20,613 bases of DNA from Bacillota bacterium. Lineage in GTDB: Bacteria; Bacillota; Bacilli; Paenibacillales; Paenibacillaceae. Positions within the stretch are counted from its first letter, which is position 1. Every line of letters starts with the position of its first letter. The translations under genes were made by a program, and so were the position numbers. The stretch is from NCBI GenBank assembly GCA_023386495.1, contig JAEWJS010000096.1, forward strand, positions 1 to 20,613, in the 5' to 3' direction. Positions 1 through 7,430 of this stretch are shown piece after piece. The notes under the pieces are model-generated. The model was not told the origin of the DNA. It ran no database searches and was given only the letters and a program-made list of their open reading frames with translations.

Positions 1-245
1 GCCTAGAAGGACGCTGGAGGGAAGGTAGAGCGCCTGTCACCTGAGTGAACGGGATAGTGCCTAGAAGGACGATGGAGGGAGGGGGCGAGCCCACTGCCTG
101 ATTGAACGGGATAGTGCCTAGAAGGACGTTGGAGGGAGGGGAGCGAGCCCACTGCCTGATTGAACGGGATAGTGCCTAGAAGGACGCTGGAGGGAGGGAA
201 GAGAGCCCACTGCCTGATTGAACGGGATAGTGCCCAGAAGAAATT
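1..245. repeat. 58-bp tandem repeat array (four copies plus a decayed fifth)
   Basis: Units begin with GCCTAGAAGGACG or a close variant at positions 1, 59, 116 and 174. A decayed copy begins at 232 with GCCCAGAAG, so the periods are 58, 57, 58 and 58. Each unit has a purine-rich stretch (GGAGGGAGGG type), then a GCCCACTGCCTGATTGAACG-like segment ending in GGGATAGTG. Copy 1 is the most divergent in its middle. The period is not a multiple of three and stops occur in every frame, so it is not coding. The array may continue left of the window. Related sequence occurs at 17023-17090, so this looks like a dispersed family. Function is unknown. Confidence 0.9.
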
Positions 246-288
246 GGAACAGGGGGGACGCGACGATCTCCTGATCGCGCAGGTCTTC

Positions 289-318
289 GGATAAACTTAC
301 CCTGTTCGACAAATCCTA
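289..318 (+). promoter_or_regulatory. Possible sigma-G promoter for spoVAC-AD-AE
   Basis: GGATA at 289-293 and AATCCTA at 312-318 are separated by 18 bases. They resemble the forespore sigma-G elements (about GHATR and CATNHTA), with one mismatch in each. Transcription would begin about 30 bases before the spoVAC start, a sensible leader length. In B. subtilis spoVA genes are transcribed by sigma-G in the forespore (established). The site here is assigned by eye and could be chance. Confidence 0.35.
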
Positions 319-355
319 CAACGGATGGTTGACGAACATAAGGGAGGATCAGCAA

Positions 356-847
356 GTGGCGACTACGAACACCGGCAGCGGCAAATTCAAAGACATGACC
401 ATGTCGTCCAAGGAATACAAGGCATTCGCCAAAAAAAGAGAGCCGTCGAGATCCGTCGCCGGCAATTGCCTTCGCGCGTTTGTCGTCGGCGGACTGATCT
501 GCGTGCTCGGACAAGCGATTCAGAACGGCTACATGAGCTGGTTGAAGCTATCCAGCACGCAGGCCAGCAACCCCACGGTCGCGACATTGATCTTCATATC
601 GGTCATCCTGACGAGTCTGGGGGTCTACGACAAAATCGCGCAATGGGCGGGGGCTGGGACGGCCGTACCGGTGACAGGGTTTGCGAACTCGATGTGTTCG
701 GCCGCGCTGGAGCATCGAAGCGAGGGGCTTGTGCTCGGCGTAGGCGGCAATATGTTCAAGCTCGCCGGCTCTGTCATCGTGTACGGGGCAGTTGCGGCTT
801 TCTTGGTTGGCCTCGTGCACGTCATTTTCGGCCTGGGAGGGCAGTAA
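356..847 (+). CDS. spoVAC: Stage V sporulation protein AC (SpoVAC), DPA channel membrane subunit
   Basis: Small integral membrane protein of about 163 residues, close to the 150 of B. subtilis SpoVAC. The family forms the inner forespore membrane channel for dipicolinic acid (DPA), and SpoVAC has been described as a mechanosensitive channel (established). The sequence shows a charged N-terminus, then hydrophobic segments starting RAFVVGGLICVLGQ, the signature GVYDKIAQWAGAGTAVPVTG, and a C-terminal GGNMFKLAGSVIVYG helix. GTG at 356 is preferred because GGGAGGA lies seven bases upstream. An in-frame TTG at 329 has no ribosome binding site. The protein is recognisably paralogous to SpoVAE two genes on (shared GGxICVxGQ, AGAGxxVPxTxF and GMFKL). 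One base separates its stop from the spoVAD start, implying co-translation. Confidence 0.95.
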   Translation: MATTNTGSGKFKDMTMSSKEYKAFAKKREPSRSVAGNCLRAFVVGGLICVLGQAIQNGYMSWLKLSSTQASNPTVATLIFISVILTSLGVYDKIAQWAGAGTAVPVTGFANSMCSAALEHRSEGLVLGVGGNMFKLAGSVIVYGAVAAFLVGLVHVIFGLGGQ

Positions 848-848
848 T

Positions 849-1862
849 ATGCTGCGCGGCAAGCAAACATGGTGGTTCGAGAATCGCCCCGTCATTGTCG
901 GAACGGCAAGTGTTGTGGGGCCGGACGAAGGAGAGGGGCCGCTCGCCGGCGACTACGATCTCGTGCATCCGGAACTGGACCTCGGCCAAAAATCATGGGA
1001 GAAGGCGGAAAGGCTGCTGCTTGAGCAAGCGGCGAAGATGGCGATCGTTCATGCAGGCATCGAGAAGAGCGACGTGCAGTTCTTCGTAGGCGGCGACCTG
1101 ATGAATCAGATCATCAGCAACTCATTCGCTGCCAGAGATTTAGGTGTCCCGTACATCGGCGTGTTCGGTGCATGCTCGACTTCAATGGAGTCGCTCGCGC
1201 TGGCGTCGATGTTCGTGGATTCGGGCAATGCGGAGCATGTGCTGGCCGGTACGTGCAGCCATAATTGCACCGCGGAGAAACAGTTCCGTTACCCGACCGA
1301 ATACGGTTCGCAGAAACCGCCGACGGCCCAATATACCGTGACAGGCGGAGGGGCAGCGATTGTTGCGAAGAAGGGAATCGGCCCGGTTGTCACGTGCGCT
1401 ACAATCGGCAAAATCGTCGACCTGGGCATAGCGGATCCGTTTAACATGGGGGCGGCGATGGCGCCGGCGGCCGTCGATACGATTCAGACGCATTTTAACG
1501 ACACGGGGCGCATGCCTAAGGATTATGATTTAATCGTAACCGGCGATCTGGCAAAGGTCGGCCACCAGATCGCGACGGACCTCCTGCAGCGCAACGGCGT
1601 GCCTATGCAGGATACGACGTTCAGCGATTGCGGATTGATGGTCTATGACATCGACAAGCAGAAGGTACAGGCAGGCGGCAGCGGCTGCGCTTGCTCGGCT
1701 GTCGTCACGTACGGACATCTGCTCAAGCGGCTCAAAAAAGGCGAATTGAATCGCATCCTCGTCGTTGCGACAGGGGCGCTATTGTCACCGCTGTCGTACC
1801 AGCAGGGCGAGACGATCCCTTGCATCGCGCATGCGGTAGCGATCGAGAGAGGAGATCTGTAG
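849..1862 (+). CDS. spoVAD: Stage V sporulation protein AD (SpoVAD), DPA-binding subunit
   Basis: Protein of 337 residues with a thiolase-like fold, against 338 in B. subtilis. SpoVAD is the cytoplasmic, DPA-binding partner of the SpoVA channel and is needed for DPA uptake during sporulation and release on germination (established). Visible hallmarks are KQTWWFENRPVIVGTASVVGP at the N-terminus, the nucleophile-elbow-like GVFGACSTSME with Cys109, QYTVTGGGAAIV in the middle, and GGSGCACSAVV near the C-terminus. The start at 849 is supported by GGGAGG eight bases upstream. An in-frame ATG 57 bases earlier lies inside spoVAC and is not favoured. It is the middle gene of a three-gene operon. Confidence 0.96.
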   Translation: MLRGKQTWWFENRPVIVGTASVVGPDEGEGPLAGDYDLVHPELDLGQKSWEKAERLLLEQAAKMAIVHAGIEKSDVQFFVGGDLMNQIISNSFAARDLGVPYIGVFGACSTSMESLALASMFVDSGNAEHVLAGTCSHNCTAEKQFRYPTEYGSQKPPTAQYTVTGGGAAIVAKKGIGPVVTCATIGKIVDLGIADPFNMGAAMAPAAVDTIQTHFNDTGRMPKDYDLIVTGDLAKVGHQIATDLLQRNGVPMQDTTFSDCGLMVYDIDKQKVQAGGSGCACSAVVTYGHLLKRLKKGELNRILVVATGALLSPLSYQQGETIPCIAHAVAIERGDL

Positions 1863-1863
1863 C

Positions 1864-2214
1864 ATGCAATTCTTATGGGCATTTCTGGTCGGCGGCGGCA
1901 TCTGCGTCATCGGTCAACTCATGTTTGACGTAGGCAAGCTTACGCCGGCGCATACGATGGCCACCCTCGTCGTGGCAGGAGCAGTCGTAGACGGATTGGG
2001 CTGGTACGATCCGCTTATCGAGTTCGCCGGCGCCGGCGCGACGGTTCCGATCACAAGCTTCGGCAATGCGCTGGTGCATGGCGCCTTGACGGAGCTGCAT
2101 GATACGGGCGCGATCGGCGTCATTACCGGCATGTTCAAGCTGACGAGCGCGGGCATATCCGCTGCGATCATATTCTCCTTTTTGGCTGCGCTGGTAGTAA
2201 GGCCGAAAGGGTAA
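1864..2214 (+). CDS. spoVAE: Stage V sporulation protein AE (SpoVAEb type)
   Basis: Hydrophobic membrane protein of 116 residues matching the SpoVAEb family, which works with SpoVAC and SpoVAD in DPA movement across the inner spore membrane (established). It starts directly in a transmembrane segment (MQFLWAFLVGGGICVIGQLMF) and carries GWYDPLIEFAGAGATVPITS and GMFKLTSAGIS, matching SpoVAC segment by segment. The ATG lies one base after the spoVAD stop, with a GGAG-containing site overlapping the spoVAD 3' end. A terminator follows directly, so spoVAEa and spoVAF homologues do not follow. The repeat array before spoVAC likewise excludes adjacent spoVAA and spoVAB. Confidence 0.94.
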   Translation: MQFLWAFLVGGGICVIGQLMFDVGKLTPAHTMATLVVAGAVVDGLGWYDPLIEFAGAGATVPITSFGNALVHGALTELHDTGAIGVITGMFKLTSAGISAAIIFSFLAALVVRPKG

Positions 2215-2217
2215 CGG

Positions 2218-2254
2218 AATTGGAGGATCCTGTGTGATCCTCCAATTATTTTAG
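2218..2254 (+). terminator. Rho-independent terminator of the spoVA operon
   Basis: A perfect 12-bp inverted repeat, AATTGGAGGATC at 2218-2229 and GATCCTCCAATT at 2236-2247, has a six-base loop and is followed by ATTATTTTAG. It begins a few bases after the spoVAE stop. The T-run is short and interrupted but the stem is very strong. Confidence 0.85.
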
Positions 2255-2267
2255 AACAGATCGACAA

Positions 2268-2297
2268 TTGTACACAGCATAAGCCTTCCTGTAAAAT
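2268..2297 (+). promoter_or_regulatory. Candidate SigA promoter for the moxR-DUF58-transglutaminase operon
   Basis: TTGTAC at 2268-2273 and TAAAAT at 2292-2297 are spaced 18 bases apart, downstream of the spoVA terminator and about 40 bases before the ATPase start. Both hexamers are near consensus. This is the only good candidate in the gap. Confidence 0.5.
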
Positions 2298-2337
2298 GGT
2301 AAATAGGAATCACTTCTATCTATCGGGAGGTTTTGCA

Positions 2338-3294
2338 ATGGACAACCGCACCAATGATCTGCAGCTCGTAAACGCAATACGACGCAATCTTGAAAGCTGT
2401 ATCCTCGGCAAATCGGAAGAAATCAATAGATTGCTCGCCGCGCTGCTTGCCGGCGGTCACGTGCTGCTCGAAGATGTTCCGGGCACTGGCAAAACCCAAC
2501 TTGTGAAAGCGCTCGCTAAAGCTGTGGGCGGACAGTTCCGACGGATCCAGTGCAACCCGGATTTGCTTCCTACCGATATAACAGGCGTATCGATCTATCA
2601 TCCGAAGGAAGAGACGTTCCTCTTCCGTCCGGGTCCGATCATGGCGAATATATTGCTGGCAGACGAGATTAACCGCGCGACGACCAAGACGCAGTCCGCG
2701 CTGCTCGAAGCGATGGAGGAACGGCATGTTACCGTAGACGGCGTCTCCCATTCGCTGCCGCAGCCGTTCATTCTGTTCGCGACGCAGAATCCGATCGAAT
2801 TCGAAGGCACCTACATGCTGCCCGAGGCGCAACTGGACCGCTTCATGATGAAGCTGACGCTTGGCTATCCCGACGACAAGACCGAGCGCCAAATGGTGAT
2901 GAACAGCCATGCCGATCAGGCATTCACGCGCGTGGAGCAGGTGGCGGATATTTCCGATGTGGCACGCATGCAAGAGCAGGTACGCACCGTGCATGTGGAT
3001 GAGGCAGTCGGCGATTATCTCGTTCGCGTTATACGCGCGACCCGCGAGAACCAGAGCGTGCAGCTTGGCGCAAGTCCGCGTGCCGCGATCTCCTTGATGA
3101 CGGCCGCGCGTGCGAACGCCTACTTGGAGGGCCGCGACTATGTCATTCCGGACGACATTAAGCGGTTGGCTGCCCATGTGCTGTCGCACCGGATTATTCT
3201 GCACACCGACGCCCGCATGAACGGGGTGACGACCGAGGAAGTCATTACCCAGACGATCGAGCAGACGAACGTACCTGTCCGAATGGAGCGCTGA
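2338..3294 (+). CDS. MoxR-family AAA+ ATPase
   Basis: AAA+ ATPase of 318 residues, MoxR/RavA clade, similar to B. subtilis YeaC. MoxR proteins are thought to act as chaperones that assemble or activate partner proteins, often ones with a DUF58 domain (established in general; the client here is unknown). Walker A is EDVPGTGKT with Lys52 and Walker B is ILLADEIN with Asp109-Glu110. The stretch FATQNPIEFEGTYMLPEAQLDRF is the typical MoxR sensor-1 and arginine-finger region, and the C-terminal lid contains GASPRAAISL. ATG 2338 follows GGGAGG by seven bases. An in-frame ATG at 2296 falls in the promoter -10 region and lacks a site. It ends two bases before the DUF58 gene, the usual arrangement for this pair. 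Confidence 0.95.
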   Translation: MDNRTNDLQLVNAIRRNLESCILGKSEEINRLLAALLAGGHVLLEDVPGTGKTQLVKALAKAVGGQFRRIQCNPDLLPTDITGVSIYHPKEETFLFRPGPIMANILLADEINRATTKTQSALLEAMEERHVTVDGVSHSLPQPFILFATQNPIEFEGTYMLPEAQLDRFMMKLTLGYPDDKTERQMVMNSHADQAFTRVEQVADISDVARMQEQVRTVHVDEAVGDYLVRVIRATRENQSVQLGASPRAAISLMTAARANAYLEGRDYVIPDDIKRLAAHVLSHRIILHTDARMNGVTTEEVITQTIEQTNVPVRMER

Positions 3295-3296
3295 CA

Positions 3297-4523
3297 ATGG
3301 AAACCGCCAGGGCCATGAACTATCGTTGGCGGCTGACGGGCGTCGTATACGTTAGCTGTTCATTGTTCCTATTATTCCAAGGCGGCAAGACGTCCTTCAT
3401 GCTATTCTGCATTCTTAATGTCCTCATTCTCTATCTTGCATTAGGCAAGCTCAGCGGAATCGGCATGGTAAGAGGGACGCGATCGCTCTCCGGCATCGGC
3501 AGCCATCATGATAACGTGCTGAGCGCAGGTACGCGCCTCGACGTGCAGTTGAATGTTAAGATCCCGGGCTATTGGCCGATCCCCTATGTGCTCGTGATGG
3601 ATCGCCTGGAGCGCAAGGGCGGGAAGAGCATGCAGTTCGAGGTGTCCTTCATCCCGGATTTTCGCCGTAACGGACTGGTACAATACTCGACGCCGCCCCT
3701 TACCCGAGGCTGGTATTCGTTCAAGCCGACGGAATGCGTGACGCGCGATATTTTCGGACTGTTCGAGCATACGGGGCACTTCGAATCGGGGTCAACGTTC
3801 ACGGTTCTGCCGCAGACGATTCCGATCCGCCATTGGAGCCAGCTTCAACGAGGCTTGAAGGGACCGTATTCGCATGCCGTATCGCACCGTTCGGCGAAGG
3901 AGACCACGCAGATCAACGGCGTGCGCGAGTATCATTACGGCGACCGTCTCTCGCGCATTCATTGGAATGCGACGGCTAAGACCGGGGAATGGAAGTCGAA
4001 GGAATTCGAGCGCGAGTCCGTGCCTCGTACGGTCGTGGTGCTCGACCGCTGCGGTGCCGCATACGGGAATGCCGAACGATTCGAATTGGCTGTCTCCACC
4101 GCAGCCTCGCTCGTCGAATACGGGCTTCGGCGGGAGACGGCAATGGGACTCGTCTCCGTCGGCGCGACCGCTGACGGCTATCAACCGAGGTCGACGGCCG
4201 ACCAGCGCAAGCTGATCATGAATCATCTGGTCGGTGTCGAGGCAGACGGGAACTCCGGCATATATCGCGCTCTGCGCCAAGCTTCCGTGCTGCTGTCTCC
4301 CGGCTCCTTCGTGGTGCTGGTCACGCCGCATGCAGGCGAGGAAGTCGTCAAGACGATGCAGTGGCTGGAGCGAAGCGGGATGACGCCGTGCGTCATTCAT
4401 CTGCCCGATGGAACCGATCCGAATGCAAGTTGGCAGAAGCTGGTTCATCTCCGCGGCTGGCAATGCTATAACATCCGGAATCTGCACGAGCTTCCTGCAG
4501 CGCTCGAAGGGAGCGTGAGCTAA
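3297..4523 (+). CDS. DUF58 domain-containing membrane protein
   Basis: Protein of 408 residues similar to B. subtilis YeaD. Two N-terminal hydrophobic segments (about residues 13-52) anchor it. A beta-rich middle follows, then the DUF58 signature at about residues 207-230, VREYHYGDRLSRIHWNATA, with the characteristic Y..GD...IHW pattern. The rest resembles a von Willebrand A-like fold. The biochemical role of DUF58 proteins is not settled; the constant linkage with MoxR ATPases and transglutaminase-like proteins suggests a shared membrane-associated process (inference). ATG 3297 is two bases after the moxR stop. A second in-frame ATG at 3315 is possible. The stop overlaps the next start as TAATG. 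Confidence 0.9.
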   Translation: METARAMNYRWRLTGVVYVSCSLFLLFQGGKTSFMLFCILNVLILYLALGKLSGIGMVRGTRSLSGIGSHHDNVLSAGTRLDVQLNVKIPGYWPIPYVLVMDRLERKGGKSMQFEVSFIPDFRRNGLVQYSTPPLTRGWYSFKPTECVTRDIFGLFEHTGHFESGSTFTVLPQTIPIRHWSQLQRGLKGPYSHAVSHRSAKETTQINGVREYHYGDRLSRIHWNATAKTGEWKSKEFERESVPRTVVVLDRCGAAYGNAERFELAVSTAASLVEYGLRRETAMGLVSVGATADGYQPRSTADQRKLIMNHLVGVEADGNSGIYRALRQASVLLSPGSFVVLVTPHAGEEVVKTMQWLERSGMTPCVIHLPDGTDPNASWQKLVHLRGWQCYNIRNLHELPAALEGSVS

Positions 4524-6736
4524 TGAAATGGATCATGCTGCTATTACGCAGGCTCGCGTCCGATTGGTATGCGAAGCTGTCGTTCTTGTTCTCGGCGATC
4601 TTGTTCTGGCAATGGTTCGACTCCTTGGAGGGGTATTGGTGGCCGGAGACGTTCACCGTCGTTCACGGCATCCTGATTGCCAGCGTCATCATCGAATGGA
4701 TCGTGTCCGGACCTCGCTGGCTGCGAATTGTGCTGCATGCATCCGCGATGATAGTCATCAATGCCGCGCATAACGGCTTTCAATTCATCGCTGTGCCTGA
4801 GAATAAGAAGGATGTGCAAGCGTGGGTTGATTGGATCTCACAGCTTGCAGCGCCGTTCGAACCGATCATATGGATTTCGCTGCCCGTGCTGGCGGCGTTC
4901 TTGCTGGCCGGTTACTATTGCAGGACACGGCTCCAGGTAGCATTGCTTACCGGGGCAAGCCTGTTGTCCTTGACGATCCTGGATTCGTTCACGGCGATCT
5001 ACTTCTGGGACGAAGTGGCATGGAGCGTCTTCGTAGCGCTCTCTTGGCTGATTGCCGAACATTTCGAACGTTTCCAGCGCAAACATCCCGACACTTGGGG
5101 GCATCTCATCGAATATCCGATCTCCTTCCTGCTCCCGGTCGTATTAATCCTAGCGTTGGTCATGACCTCCGGACTGTTCGTCCCGAACGTCCAGCCGGTA
5201 TTGAAGGATCCTTACACGCTATGGATGGAGTCGAGAGGCGAGACGGTCCCTTCCTTCGTCGGGGACAAGTTAGAGAGCGCCTCCTTGTCCAGCGGCATCG
5301 GCGACAGCCGTTCCGGTTACAGCCGCGAAGACGAGACGCTCGGCGGAGGCTTCCAATTCGACTACTCCGAAGTGATGACGGTCACGACGTCGAGAAGGAG
5401 CTATTGGCGAGGGGAGACGAAGTCCGTTTACACCGGCACGGGCTGGGAAGACAGCGAGGCCGAGCTGCGCGAATCCGCCGTATCGGCGATCGGTCCGGAA
5501 CAGACGCTGCCGTCGATGCTCGACGAGGTCGACGTGGAGACCGAGGTCATTACGCAAGGCATCACGATGATCCGCGAGGATCCGTACCCCGTCTTGTTCG
5601 GTGCCGCTACGGTACGCTCGGTAGTCAGCATCAACGGCGAGCCGTCGGTACCGCCGTCGCTTGCTTGGCTTCCGGGATCCGGCGAGCTGCGCTGGCCGCG
5701 TTCGGGCCGTACGCCGTATCCGCTCGCGTATGCGCTGACGTCAGAAGTACCCGTGCTGGACGAAGCGAAGCTGCGGGCAATCGAGCAGCCGGAGGATATG
5801 ACGGCATTGAACGCCTATCTGGCGCTGCCGGATAACCTGCCTCAGCGCGTGAAGGATCTATCGGCTGAGCTTACAGCAGGGCAGTCGACGGCGTATGACA
5901 AGGTTCGTAGCATCGAGGCGTATTTGAAGGATAATTACGCGTACACGAACACGCCGGACCTAAGCAAGAAGAAGAGCGAGGATTTCGTCGACTCCTTCTT
6001 GTTCGAGATTCGGGAAGGCTATTGCGATTATTACTCGACGGCGATGGCGGTGCTGACTCGCGCGGCAGGCATTCCGACCCGTTGGGTCAAAGGCTACGCG
6101 CCGGGCGTTCTGCCGAGCGACTTTTTCTCCAGCATACCGGACGAAGCGTTCGATTCGAATATGGGCGGCACATATACGGTACGCAATGCGGACGCTCACT
6201 CCTGGGTGGAGGTATACTTCGAAGGCTACGGCTGGCTGCCATTCGAGGCGACAGCTGGATTCGCGTATCCGTACAGCCTGCCGCAGGACGCAGAACCCGT
6301 GACGGAGATGCTCCCCGATGATGTCGTGGTTGACGCCGAGACAAGCGGCGCACAGAGCGGCTTGGGCGACATTCCGCTGGGCTGGAGCATCGGAGGCTTG
6401 GTCGTCCTGCTGGCAGCTGTGGCATTCCTGACGCGCCGCATGTGGCTCAACGTGTGGAAACGGCTGCGATTCGGCACGCTGACCGCCAATCAATTGATCG
6501 TACTGGAGACAGAGAAGCTGATCCGCTATTGTCATAAGAAGGGGCTTACGCGCAGCGATAATGAGACGCTTCGCGAATCCGTCGGCCGATGGGTGAACGT
6601 GCGCAAATCGCTGCAGCAGGATTTCAAGGACGTGCTGCTCGTCTTCGAGAAGGCGAAGTACAGTCCGCTGCAGGCCAGCATGGACGATGTGTCGAATCTA
6701 ACCAGCAAAATCAAACTCATTCGCGATCGATTGTAA
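4523..6736 (+). CDS. Membrane transglutaminase-like protein (TgpA/YebA type)
   Basis: Protein of 737 residues. The first 215 or so contain about six hydrophobic segments. A large extracytoplasmic part carries the transglutaminase-like core: Cys501 in EGYCDYYSTAMAVLTRAAGIPTRWV, His559 in NADAHSWVEVYFEGYGWLPF and an acidic position at Glu575 in FEATAGF. A final transmembrane segment (IGGLVVLLAAVAFL, about residues 618-632) precedes a cytoplasmic C-terminal tail of about 100 residues resembling DUF4129. The layout matches TgpA and B. subtilis YebA. The physiological substrate is not known; a peptidase or cross-linking role at the cell surface is inference. It is the last gene of the moxR operon, its ATG overlapping the DUF58 stop. 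Confidence 0.9.
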   Translation: MKWIMLLLRRLASDWYAKLSFLFSAILFWQWFDSLEGYWWPETFTVVHGILIASVIIEWIVSGPRWLRIVLHASAMIVINAAHNGFQFIAVPENKKDVQAWVDWISQLAAPFEPIIWISLPVLAAFLLAGYYCRTRLQVALLTGASLLSLTILDSFTAIYFWDEVAWSVFVALSWLIAEHFERFQRKHPDTWGHLIEYPISFLLPVVLILALVMTSGLFVPNVQPVLKDPYTLWMESRGETVPSFVGDKLESASLSSGIGDSRSGYSREDETLGGGFQFDYSEVMTVTTSRRSYWRGETKSVYTGTGWEDSEAELRESAVSAIGPEQTLPSMLDEVDVETEVITQGITMIREDPYPVLFGAATVRSVVSINGEPSVPPSLAWLPGSGELRWPRSGRTPYPLAYALTSEVPVLDEAKLRAIEQPEDMTALNAYLALPDNLPQRVKDLSAELTAGQSTAYDKVRSIEAYLKDNYAYTNTPDLSKKKSEDFVDSFLFEIREGYCDYYSTAMAVLTRAAGIPTRWVKGYAPGVLPSDFFSSIPDEAFDSNMGGTYTVRNADAHSWVEVYFEGYGWLPFEATAGFAYPYSLPQDAEPVTEMLPDDVVVDAETSGAQSGLGDIPLGWSIGGLVVLLAAVAFLTRRMWLNVWKRLRFGTLTANQLIVLETEKLIRYCHKKGLTRSDNETLRESVGRWVNVRKSLQQDFKDVLLVFEKAKYSPLQASMDDVSNLTSKIKLIRDRL

Positions 6737-6761
6737 GACGGGATCGATTCTTGCGAATCGG

Positions 6762-6813
6762 GCCGGGAAGAATCAGGGGTGAACCCCTGCAGGCTTCCCG
6801 GCTTTTCTCTTTT
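6762..6813 (+). terminator. Rho-independent terminator after the transglutaminase gene
   Basis: The outer stem GCCGGGAAG at 6762-6770 pairs with CTTCCCGGC at 6794-6802 and encloses a second small hairpin (AGGGG/CCCCT). TTTTCTCTTTT follows immediately. A 6-bp hairpin (CGATTC/GAATCG at 6744-6759) lies just before it. Confidence 0.88.
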
Positions 6814-6841
6814 GCAAAGGTTTTCCCGATTATGGTATAGT
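6812..6841 (+). promoter_or_regulatory. Candidate SigA promoter of the yqeG-yqeM cluster
   Basis: TTGCAA at 6812-6817 and TATAGT at 6836-6841 are separated by 18 bases, directly after the preceding terminator and 64 bases before yqeG. The -10 sits inside a small inverted repeat, TATGGT at 6831-6836 and ACCATA at 6845-6850. No comparable promoter is seen between the following genes, so this probably drives the whole cluster. Confidence 0.6.
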
Positions 6842-6905
6842 TTGACCATATAAGCGGCTCTATGACGAGGTCTGGGGCTGTCTCGATCACGAAGGAGTAC
6901 ATCTC

Positions 6906-7430
6906 ATGTTCGAATGGGTTATGCCGCATGCTATCGTTCATACGATATATGATATCGATCTGCCCAAGCTGCGCGAGCAAGGCATCCGCGGCATCATTAC
7001 CGATCTGGATAACACGCTCGTCGGCGCGCGCGAACCGCTGGCCACGCCGGAGCTCGTCGCATGGCTCGACCACGTGCGGGAGCACGGCTTCCGCGTCGTG
7101 ATCGTATCCAACAACAATCGGACGCGGGTATCGCGCTTCGCCGATCCGCTGGGGATTCCGTATATTCACGCTGCCCGGAAGCCTGCGAACCGGGCATTCA
7201 AGCAGGCGTTGAACCTGCTCGGGTTGAAGCCGAAGGAAGCGGTTGTGGTCGGCGATCAGATGATGACGGACGTATTGGGCGGCAAGCGCATGGGACTGCA
7301 TACGATCTTGGTCACGCCGATCGCGCCTGCGGATGAAGGCATCATGACGCGGGTGAACCGATTCATCGAGAAGATCGCTCTAAAGAGCTTACGCAGAAAA
7401 GGCCTATGGCCTAAGGAGGACACCAAGTGA
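6906..7430 (+). CDS. yqeG: YqeG family HAD-type phosphatase
   Basis: Protein of 174 residues of the HAD superfamily, subfamily IIIA (YqeG). HAD motif I is ITDLDNTLVG with the nucleophile and acid/base aspartates, motif II is VIVSNNN, and motif III/IV is VVVGDQMMTDVLGGKRMGL. The substrate is not known; members are predicted phosphohydrolases. AAGGAG at 6892-6897, eight bases before the ATG, supports the start. The last codons overlap the yqeH start (GTGA), implying translational coupling. Next to yqeH it is in the position seen in B. subtilis. Confidence 0.94.
   Translation: MFEWVMPHAIVHTIYDIDLPKLREQGIRGIITDLDNTLVGAREPLATPELVAWLDHVREHGFRVVIVSNNNRTRVSRFADPLGIPYIHAARKPANRAFKQALNLLGLKPKEAVVVGDQMMTDVLGGKRMGLHTILVTPIAPADEGIMTRVNRFIEKIALKSLRRKGLWPKEDTK

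Noticed and set aside
262..282. Terminator-like GCG-GATC inverted repeat before spoVAC
   Set aside because: The stem is short with a bulge and has no T-run, so it is not convincing as a terminator of an upstream gene.
329..355. TTG at 329 as the spoVAC start
   Set aside because: It has no upstream ribosome binding site, and the strong GGGAGGA lies inside the supposed coding sequence, correctly placed for GTG 356.
325..1089. A 254-residue open frame overlapping spoVAC and spoVAD
   Set aside because: It is rich in Arg and Gly, has no family resemblance, and is a shadow of the clearly homologous spoVA genes in another frame.
4831..5835. A 334-residue open frame within the transglutaminase gene
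   Set aside because: It lies in another frame of a well-supported gene, is Arg-rich and has no recognisable domain; long shadow frames are expected in GC-rich DNA.
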